64,000 nt of DNA. Origin: Serripes groenlandicus (taxonomy: Eukaryota; Mollusca; Bivalvia; Cardiida; Cardiidae). How positions within the stretch are numbered: position 1 is the first letter of the stretch; each line of letters starts with the position of its first letter. The position numbers were made by a program, and so were the translations under genes. The notes under the pieces are model-generated. The model was not told the DNA's origin. It searched no databases and worked only from the letters and a program-made list of their open reading frames with translations. The stretch covers positions 6,379,044 to 6,443,043 of the forward strand of contig JASEVX010000010.1 of assembly GCA_031761405.1 (NCBI GenBank), in the 5' to 3' direction. Shown piece after piece: positions 1 to 10,500 of the stretch.

Positions 1-48
1 GGTTGACATATAAAACATAGTAAAGAATATAGAATCACTGAAGGTGAT

Positions 49-300
49 GAATACCCCCAGCTGGTGCCTGACAATATATGTATGAGAAATTCAAGGGGCC
101 ATAACTCATTTTAAAATCATTCCAGTGCAACACGCCGACAATATGCACAACTATGCTTGGTATCAATCATTCTTGTGAAGTTATATTGAATTCTGACCAA
201 GGGTTGCTGAGAAATAGTGTTCACAAGAAATGTCCACAGACCAACGGATCGACAAACCGACTCCTATATAGCCCCCATAAACTATGTATCTGGGGGTATA
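49..300. mobile_element. Short TIR element with ATACCCCCAG ends
   Basis: Inverted ends ATACCCCCAG (51-60) and CTGGGGGTAT (290-299) bracket about 250 bp containing the phrase ggggccataactc, often seen in mollusc repeats. The rest of 300-610 contains a duplicated 70-bp block (catttcccacaatgatttca at about 378 and 474) and nothing coding. Confidence 0.4.
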
Positions 301-611
301 ATGAGAGGACACTTTAGGATGCCTTTGTAGCAGACATATTTTGAAAACAATGCAACAACTGGTAAAGCAATGTTTCCATTTCCCACAATGATTTCAACCA
401 TGTATCAAAATTTTACTAATAATTATCAGAATATTATCAGAATATTACATCAGATGATCCCAATGGAGATCCATTTCCCACAATGATTTCAACCATGTAC
501 CAACATTTACTAATTATTTTCATTATTTTCTGAATATTACATCAAATGATCCCAATGGAGATCCCTTTAATAACATCATAGCTTCCAAGGACAAAATAAA
601 ACTTTTCAAAC

Positions 612-1086
612 ATACTGACATGTTTTGGCGCATCTATGGTTGGCAACTTTTATAAACATTGTGGCAAAATGATAAATTGCTTGTAATGAAAATAATCTCT
701 ATTTGTCACAATGTTTTTCTGACATTCAACTCTCCTCAATAATTATTCTTTTGTTTAATAAGATGTTCCATATTTTAACTAGATGTTTTCAATGTCGTCT
801 GCTGCAGATCTATTGTATGCGGGAAAGAGTAATTGATTGGTGCTCTAGGAACTAGGTGCTCTAATTAACACTTCCCCACATACAACATATCTGCAGCAGA
901 CGACTTCGAACACGTCTTGCCAAACATGTGAAAAATCTGGATTGATGAGAGTTAAAATATTAAATGGAGTTGAAAACTTTATGGCAAAAGGTGAAATTGC
1001 TCATTATGAGCAATTTCATCTCTTGCCACAATAATTTCAAAAGTCTTCTGCTGCAAAGGCTTCAGGGAAAGTATGAAGGAAAGGGT
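612..1086. mobile_element. Two old TTAA MITE copies in opposite orientation
   Basis: A diverged plus-oriented copy (about 612-828) ends in the motif GTCGTCTGCTGCAG and a GGGAAAG-like end. A minus-oriented copy (869-1085) follows after TTAA (865-868). Between them is a 40-bp spacer with a duplicated ggtgctct. Confidence 0.6.
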
Positions 1087-1224
1087 TTTTAATACTGCAT
1101 TGTAAAAGTTTCTTGAACCTTCTACGACTTATTGGCTAATAGTGCAGAGCCAGATCAGACTGTGTAGATACCTTTTAGTAGGTTTTTTCGTACAGCATCC
1201 CTCAAATGAAAAAGTTGTTTAATT

Positions 1225-1478
1225 GTTTGGTGTTTAATGCCACTTTCAACAATTGTTCAGCTATATCACCGCTTTTCCTGGGTAAGTTACTAGTACTACT
1301 GGTCCATTTATCCTGACACCAACCAGTCAGTCCTTATGCTAACCCCGCAACCCTGAGCGCAAAGGAGTAGATTACTACCATTATTAAAGTATTTTGTATG
1401 ACCCGGCCGAGGATCAAACCACGACCTCCCGCACCCGTAGCAGAAGCTCTACCACAACACCACCGATGCGTTTCTCAA
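1225..1478 (-). mobile_element. tRNA-derived SINE
   Basis: Read on the minus strand, the head has tRNA-like A and B boxes (gtagagcttctgctacg, then ggtttgatcctc) at about 1400-1470. The body ends toward 1225. It lies in the WDR89 intron beyond exon 6. Confidence 0.6.
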
Positions 1479-1498
1479 ATGATAAAGGAATAAGTTAC

Positions 1499-1562
1499 CT
1501 GTGTGACGTCATCTTGATGGGACTCACTGTAACAACCCATCAACTCGGCATTTCTTGTATCC
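1499..1562 (-). CDS. WDR89: WDR89-like exon 6 (last exon inside the window)
   Basis: The exon encodes WDTRNAELMGCYSESHQDDV and then TQ. In the family the next residues should begin a histidine-proline strand (FHP); no such exon is seen below 1490. Acceptor tttcag, donor gtaact. A MITE edge lies 24 nt upstream of the acceptor, so the branch point is at or inside repeat DNA. Confidence 0.75.
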
Positions 1563-4500
1563 CTGAAACCATAATTGATTATTTAACCCTTTCCCACATA
1601 CAGACACATTCTGATGCCTCTGCAGCAGATGAATTTTTGAAATATTGCATAATGAGCAATTTCTGCTTTTGCCACAATTTTTTCAACTGAAAAATATGAT
1701 TAAACTTTCATATACAGAGAATTCTCATATTTTTGCCTAGATGTGTTCAAAGTCGACTGCAGCAGATTTGCTGTATGTTGAAAAGAGGGTTTAACCTTTT
1801 GTCATATATGACAAATCTGCAGCAGATGATATAAATATGGAAAAAACTATATAAATGAAAGTGTAATTATTGAATTGTTGAAAATATTGTGGCAAATGAA
1901 GAAATTTCTCATTATAAGAAACCAATTTCTTCTTTTATCACAATGTTTTTGAAAGGCGTCTGTAGCAGATGCATCAAAACTAGCCAGCAAGTTAGAAAGG
2001 GGTAACCATATACCTGAGATGACAGTTTTAGAGATCAAAATTATATGGAAAAGTATGACCTTGATCCAGAGTTGAAAACATTGATTGATTGATTGGAGTT
2101 TAACGCCGTTTTTAACAATTTCTCAGTTATATCATGGCGGCCAGTTCACCTACTCATGCATTTCCTGGTTTTCTCACACCAGTACTCCCCACACAACAAT
2201 CTTCCCAAGCAACTGGCTGCTTTTCCACATAGACTTAGCCCATTGGAAAACATTGTGGGAAAAGGTGAAAGTGTTCTCTATAAAAGTCTGCAGCAGAGAT
2301 GTCAAAAGCAGTCTGTATCACCAACAACTCTATATCTTTAAAAATATGTAAACAACAACAAATCAATGTAAGTAAAAACAAGAGCACCGCGTATGGCACA
2401 GACGCTCGACTGATAGGGAGAAAAAAAAGAAAATTACCTAAACAAAAAACCTTAACCGGACGACCACGCCAGGGTCATGACAATAGCTCTCGGTTTTTTT
2501 TCAAAAGTCGAGCTAAAAAAGGGGGCATTACTGAATACATATTAACCATTTCCCTCATACAACAAGACGACTTCGAACATATTTTGTCAAAAAATAGAAA
2601 AATCTCTATAATTGAATAGATACCGGTAACCTATGACTAAAAGTGGAAAACATTGAGGCAAAAGGAGAAATTGCTTGTTTTGAGCAATTTCTTCTTTTGT
2701 CACTATGTTTTCAAAAAGTCATCTGCTGCAGAGGCGTCAGAAAGCGTCAATATGAGGGAGAGGGTTAAAGCCATAGTTATGTGACTTGGTATAGACATGC
2801 TTATTGTTTAGGAACATTTGTATTAAGTTTTATTTGAAAATATTGAAAGGTTTTTGAAGTTCAAAAACAGACAAGCTAATAATGTATAGGCTCAAAATAC
2901 ATACTGGTGTGGCATTACCATGATCAAACATGAATCTTTTAAATATTTTCAACAATTACTAGACAAAATAAGAAAAACCCTTTCCCTCATATAGATGCTT
3001 TCTGAAGCCTCTGCAGCAGACGGCTTTTTGAAAACATAGTGTCAAACAAGATATTGCTCAAAACGAGCATTTCTCCTTTTGCCACAATGTTTTCCACTTT
3101 AAGTCATAGGTAATACATTCAATTATAAAGATTTTCTTTTTTTTGACAAAATATATTCAAAGTCGTCTGCTGCAGAATTGTCTTATGATGGAAAGGGTTA
3201 AATTGAACAGAACTTGTAGGTTGATGGGGAACAGGGCTGATACATGTAGCAAAATATTGGAAAGACGAAAATCAAATAATTAATCCTTCCCTCAGATGAA
3301 GTATGAAGCAACTGCAGCACGTGAATCTGGAAAACATTGTGAAAAACAGGAGAAATTGCCCATGATGAGCAAATTCTACTTTTGCCACAATGTTTTCAGT
3401 TTTTTCAATAATTATTCTTTCACTTGTAGAGATTTTTAGATGAATTCAGTCGTCTCCTACAAATTTGGGAAAGGGTTTAATATGTTCAATCTTTACATGA
3501 TCAAACCTTTTCTCTAACTGTATGATTGTTGTAATAGCCCCAAATTCAGACAATCTTAGACACCTCTGCAGCAGACGACTTTTGAAAACATTGTGGGAAA
3601 AGGAGTCATTGCTCAAAATCAGAAATTTGGATACGTTAAATCACTCTTAAATGAAAATATTATTTAATAGAGTTTTGAAAATAGTATCTGTCATCTGCTG
3701 CAGATGTGACAAAGAGTTATCTGCATGTGGGAAAGTGTTAATTGCTGGAATAGAGATAATACTCTACTTGTACAGTGTTGGTGGCTGACCGGTATCTTTT
3801 TGGGCCTGTTCATTATAATAAGCAACTCTTTTTCTCACAATGGTTTTAGAATGTACACATATATGCAGATGATATGTTACATGTTGTATATATGAGGGAT
3901 AAAGGTTTTCTCTCATACAACAAATCTGCAGCAGACGACTTTGAAAAGATCTTTGGAAAACATTTACATCAAAAAAATGATATCTTTTCATTCGAGTTGA
4001 AAATATTTTTGCCACAATATAAAAGAAGTCGTCTGTCACAGATTTGTCAAATCTTGTCTGCATGTAAGAAAGGGTAAACCCTTTCTCACATACAATAAAT
4101 CTGCAGAAAAGGACTTTGAAAACATCTTGGCCATACTATGCTAAATCTAAGTAAATGAAGGTATGATACAAAATATAGTTGGTTGAAAATATAACGACAA
4201 AACAATAAATTGATCCTCTTTTTGTCACAATATTTTCAAAAGTCGTCTGCATTAGCAGCAGAGGCATCAAAATGCATCTATATGTGGAAAAGGGTTAACC
4301 CTTTACCACATAGAGATGCTTTCTGAAGCATCTGCAGCAGACAACTATTCAAAACAATGTGACAAAAGGAGAAATTGCTCAAAACAAGCAATTTCTCCAT
4401 CTGCCACAATGCTTTAAACTTTTTTCAGAAATTATACCTGCAGTTAAAGGAGAGTTTCCATATTTTTGCCTAAAAGTTATTAACCCTTTCCCTCATATAG

Positions 4501-7500
4501 ATGGTTTCTGACGCCTCTGCAGCAGATGGCTTTTTGAAAACATAGTGACAAAAGAAGAAATTGCACAAAACGTGCAATTTCTCCGTTTGCCACAATGTTT
4601 TCCACTTTTAGTCATAGGTTATCCATTCAATTATTGAGATATTCCATTTTTTTGTCAAAATAAGTCGTCTGCTGCAGAATTGTTGTATGAGGGAAAGGGT
4701 TAAAGTCGTCTGCTGCAGAATTGTTGTATGGGGGGAAAGGGTTAATAAAATACTAACCAGAAGAGAACATAGGCATTGGGTTCCTCTGCCTTATCAGCCT
4801 CCAATCCCGCCGTCAATACAAGGTCTGATGCGTTTATATCAACACACAGGAATATACTGTTACAGTCTTGTGCTCCTACATACAGAAATACATATATGTG
4901 AGCCGAATTACGAGAAAAACAACATTGTGGACTCTGTGTTAAGTATCGACCCTCAGACCACCCATATAGTCAATTTTCACCTCCTTTGGATTTTTTGTTT
5001 CAGGATTCATTACTCTATACATTGTACCTCTATCCCACTAAGACGAAATATGTCGGCCCGGATTAGCCTGCACAGACTGATCTAGGTAGATACTTTGCGC
5101 AGAGACCAACCATAATGTAGGTTTTCCTGTGGGATGGCTCATGTCATTATCTGCTGGGGGTGATTAACTCTTACCAACGTTCATCAAATCTGGGGCAGAT
5201 GACATTGAAATAATCTAGGCAAATATATGGAAATAATCTATAACATATAGTATAATTTTCAAATTTAAGCTGAAAATATTGCGGCAAAAGGGTGAAATTT
5301 CACATTTTGCTTCAATGTTTTCAAAAGTCGCCTGCTGCAAAGTTGTCAGAAAGCATCTATATGTAGGAAAGGGTTAATCCTTTCCAACATACTACAATTC
5401 TTTGGCAGACAACATTGAAAACAAAAAGGCAAAAAAAAAGAAAGTCTCGTCTCTATAAATGAAAGTATAAATATTGAAAAGATAAAGGCAAAACGGGATA
5501 TTGCTCATTATGAGGAACTTCACCTGTTTTCACAATGTTTGAAAAACTGCAGACTCATATTGAAACATAAGAAGAAAATACCTTTTAAAAAATTGTGGCA
5601 AAAGTAGAAATTGCTCATAATCCCCCATTGCTTCAATGTTTTCACCTCCATTTAATAATTTTTCTTTCATTTGAGAATTTCCATATTTTTATCTAGATGT
5701 TTTCAAAGTCATTTGCAACAGATTTATAGTTTGTCGGAAAAGATAAAACCCAAAATCTTATGTGTTATTCTAAATAATATGAGAGTGGAAACATAAGAGA
5801 AAAATAGAAAATTGCTTATTTTCTAATAATGCTTTCAAACGTCATCTGATGCAAATGTGTCTGCATGTGATGAAAGGGTAAAGAGTAAAATTTGAAAGAT
5901 AATTATTAGAAGAAGTTGTTAACAAGAGGGTCGTTATGACCCTTGATCACTCACCTGAGTCTTTCTAACCACAAATAACTTTTTTACCAATCAACATGGC
6001 TTGAAGTAATCTTGTAGAGGGTCAACCCAGGAACACTATTACAGGATGATTTGGAAATTGGCCGGATACTTTAGGATAAGAACTTAAGGTTTCTTAAGTT
6101 TTCACTATAGCCAATTAGCCATATACGGCAAAACAGCCACGCCCCCCTGGTGGCCATGATTTTAAACCAATCAACATGGCCTGAAAGAATCTGATGGAGG
6201 GTCACCCTAGAAACATTTCTACAAAATTATTTGAAAAAATGTGAGATACTTTTGGAGGAGAATTTTTTTAAGTTTTCACTGTAGCCATTTAAGGCAGAAC
6301 AGCCCTGCCCCCTGGCGGCTATGGTTTTAAACCAATCAAGATGGCCTGAAGGAATCTGATAGAGGGTCACCCTAGAAACATTTCTACAAAATTATTTGAA
6401 AAACAGTGGGATTCTTTCGGATAAGAAGATTTCTAAAGTTTACACTATAGCCATATAACACATAACAGTCCCGCAACCTGGCAGCTACGTTTTTCATCCA
6501 ATCAACATTGCTTGAAGGAATCTGATAGAGGGTCACCAAAGGAACATTTCTACAAAAACTTTTGGAATCAGCATGATGCATTTTGATAAGAATATTTTCA
6601 TAGTTTTTACTATGGCCATATTAGGCAAAACAGTCCCGGCGGCCATGTTTTCCAACCAGTTAACATGGCTAGAAGGAATCTGATAGAGTGTCAAACAAGG
6701 AACATTTCTACATAATTATTTAAAAAACGGCCAACCATGGAAACCAGAATACTGCATGAATAAAACAAATTGGAAAAATTTGAGAGGACATTGAGAGGAT
6801 GCTTTCTATGAAGTCTCGTCCCAATTAACCCACTGGTTACAGAGGACACGATGCTGATGCTCAATGTACGCCTGACAAAGGCTTATCACAATTACTCACC
6901 TTGAACAATTGGTGCTCAGGTGAGCTTAAAATCGTCTGGATAAAACACCCATTTAAGATATTGTTATAACTATTTTGCATGAAGTATTAACACTCTACTG
7001 CATACAACAATTCTGCAGCAGACGACTTTGAAAACATCTATGCAAATAAATGAAATATATCTATAAATTAATGAGTAATAATTGAATCGAGTTCATATTG
7101 AGCAATTTCTCCTTAGGTCACAATGTTTTCAACGGATATCTGTTGTAGATGCGTCTGCAAGTAGGAAAGGGTTAACAAAAAGATTGGATGAAATTCAGGA
7201 CATAAACTTTTGGGATTCATATTGACCTTGAAGAGAAAGTCAACAATCTGAAGAAGTCAGTATTACTAAAAGACAATGAGATGAATTACCTTCAAATCTT
7301 TGTACTTCTCTATTCAGCTTAGCTCTAACATCCCAAGATCTAAATAAAAAAAGGTTTCAAGATTAGCCCTTTCCCACCTATAGACGCATTTTGACACATC
7401 TGCAGCAGACAACTTATGAAAACATTATACGTACAATTATACAGATTTTCCATATTTTTTAGTAGACTTTTTCAAAGTCGTCTGCTACAAATTTGCTGTA

Positions 7501-10500
7501 TGTGGGTAAGGTTTAATCATTGAACGCTTTCCATGATACAAACAAGATCTGCATGTTTTGATGACTTTTGAAACAAGAGGCCAGTATTGCTCCACTGCCC
7601 TTAGGGAACATTTAAATCTCTATACGGCAAAACAGCCCTGGTACCTGTTGGCCATGTTATTCGACCAACAAACATCACTTGAAAGAATCTCGTAGATGGT
7701 CACCGAAGGAACATTTCTCCAAATATTATTTGAAAATCAATCAGATGCATTTTGAGCAAAGATTTTTAAAAGTTTCAGTATACTCAACTATAGCCATATA
7801 AGGCAAAACAGTCCATCTCTTGGTGGCCATGTTTTTCAACCAATTAACAAAGCTTGAAGGAATCTGATAGAGGAACATTTCTTCAACCTTATTTGAAATT
7901 CTGCCATATATTTTCTGGGACGAAGATTTTTTTAAGTTTTCACTGTAGCTATTTGATATGAGGAAAAACAGCCAAATCTACTTGCAGCAATGTATAACGA
8001 CCAACCATCATGGCTTGAAGGAATCTGCTATAGGATCATCTAAGGATCATTTCTGCAAAATCATTCAATTTTAAAGTTTCTTTCTTTTGGTTGCCATGGA
8101 AACCAGGATTTTTCATGGATCCAAGATGTATCAAAAAATAGATCTGCATGTGGGAAAGAGTTTTTATACCTGATGGTTTTATCCGCGGAAGCTGTATACA
8201 ACACATTGCTATTTTTATTTCCCCAACATAAGCCAGTCAATGTCTCCTTGTGACCTGTACATAAACAAGCAATATTATCATGAGAAGAGAGTACATGTAC
8301 TTATGACAAAATTTAATCAACACTTTCCCTCATAATACAAATCGGCAACACACTACTTTGAACACATCTAGGCAAATTGCATCTGTAAGTGGGAAAGGGT
8401 TAAAATGAAAGAATAATTATTGTATAGTGTTGAAAACATTGTGGCAAAAGTCGTCTACTGCAGAGGTGTCAAAAAGCATCTGTACGAGGGAAAGGGTTAA
8501 CCTTCTAGTTCACCATTGACCTTATACGGACGTTATATTTTTGACCTGCCTGCTAGTAAATAGTCAGTCAGTAGCAACGAGAGATGTTAATCCAGTGGTT
8601 GTGAGTTTGAATCCCAGCTCGGCCAACAATCTTCCCAACGTTTGACAAAAAGTCACTGTGACAAGTGTCATTCGTCTTTCACAAATGGGCTAACAGTCTA
8701 TGTGGAAAAGCAGCCTGTTGCTTGGAAGGTATGTTGTGTGGAGTACTGGTGTGAGAAAGCTGGGAAACACATGAGTAGGTGAACTGGCCACCGTGATATG
8801 ACTGAATAATTGTTGAAAACGGCGTTAAGCGCCAATCAATCAATCAATCAATAAAACAATAGTAAATATCTGACGAATAAAATGTTGAACATATCTGGAA
8901 AGTAAGAAATAAAATTTTGAAATACTTGAGGGAAAAGGAGAGTTTGATCATTTTGAGCCCTAGATAAGAGGGAGTGAACATGTCATTTCCAAACAATATT
9001 TCTCAACCAAATCCTATGTTGTGGTTACTCAAAAGAATTCTCTCACTAAGACGATTCTTTTGAGTACCCACAGCATAGGGTTTGAATGTCAAATAAGGAT
9101 TTTAGAACATGCAAAATGCCCCTTATCTAGAGCTCTGGGTCTGTATCACTCAGGTAAATGGAAAGACAAAGTGTGATTTGATTCCAAGTGAAATATATAT
9201 AAAGCATTTCTGCACATAAGTGGGAGACAAATATTTAAAGGTGCGTTGCAATGACGTCTAACAAATATCAGAAAAGAAGGTTGCACCAGGTAAAATTCTA
9301 ATTTTTTCAAAGACGTCTGCTGCAGATTTGCTGTATGTGAGAAAGGTTTAAGGTAACAAAAAAATTATGTTTTCAATAATGAAATAACACATTTAAGGTA
9401 TCAAATAAAATCAATGAATTAATTATGTGTGAATGATATCACACAACTGCATGATGCGACATATAATGTTTCAATGATGAGTATAAACACTGTTCCATCG
9501 CATAGGAGTCATTTGAAAACATCGTTGAAATAGGAACCCTTGCTTAATCCAGCGCTCACGTTAATGGACGTATTGGGCGTTTTTACGCCCGAAAATCGAT
9601 CCTGTACGCCCAAAATTGACAAGGGAGACGTCCAAGTACGTCCAGGAATTAAGGGTATACGCCGACAATCAAAACACAGGACGTATATAAATTATGTCCA
9701 CTAGAAATTGTGTGTAATTATCTAAAGACACTGTGTATTGTGTTTTATGAAGTGTCAATTATGGACAGTGGGAGTTATCAATTGGTAGATTTAAGCCAAT
9801 CACGATCGAGAATGCGTACCCCACCCACTCCCAGATTTGAGACTTGATAACGACTTCACACCAATCAATTCTATTTTTCATTATAAACAGCGTAGGGGTA
9901 ATTAATTTCAATAACCCATGTAAAAACATACTAGGATATGATAAAAGAATGTCCCTATATTAATTTAACTGTTTAAAGATTATTATTTTGTTTGCCTGAA
10001 TCCATAGGAAACACTTTTTAATTGCCGATTTTTTAAAAACAAAGTTGACATGAAGATCTATCAAAATCACAGCCAGCTGTCAAAGAGGACTTGCCTAGGA
10101 AATAAATTGCATATAAGCCCATTTTAGTTCATTATTTTTTTTTAAATATAAAAGAAACTGAAGTCTGGAGGTGAAAATACATATTGTAATTTGTACCTTT
10201 TTACGGTAAATTTTCATGTCCGATTTTTCCACTTTTTGGGGGTTTAAAATGTTCTTTAAATTTGGTATATAAAAAATAAGGGTATTTTGGCTATTCCTCC
10301 CATGACAACAAGTAACAAAACTGTTTAAGATGCATTTTATTGTTGAAATATGTCAGCAAATACTTTGGCCATTGGGAAATAATTTTACAGTTCCAAATCG
10401 GCCGCAAGGACAAAGTCATGTGATATAAGCCCAAAAATAGTGACGTCACGAAAAAGGGAGGCTCACGAAAATGGAATGTCCAACGATATTACTCACACTC

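Noticed and set aside
3764..4063. 99-residue minus ORF ending in a basic tail, considered as the WDR89 C-terminus
   Set aside because: It runs through MITE sequence, and the WD40 blades that should precede it are absent between it and exon 5; exon 6 lies further on at 1499.
4687..5085. 132-residue plus-strand ORF
   Set aside because: It is antisense to WDR89 exon 5 and starts in a MITE; the minus-strand reading is supported by splice phases and WD40 text.
9540..9680. Possible exon with repeated tacgccc/ggacgt words
   Set aside because: No open frame with splice sites and no recognisable family; kept only as a note on composition.
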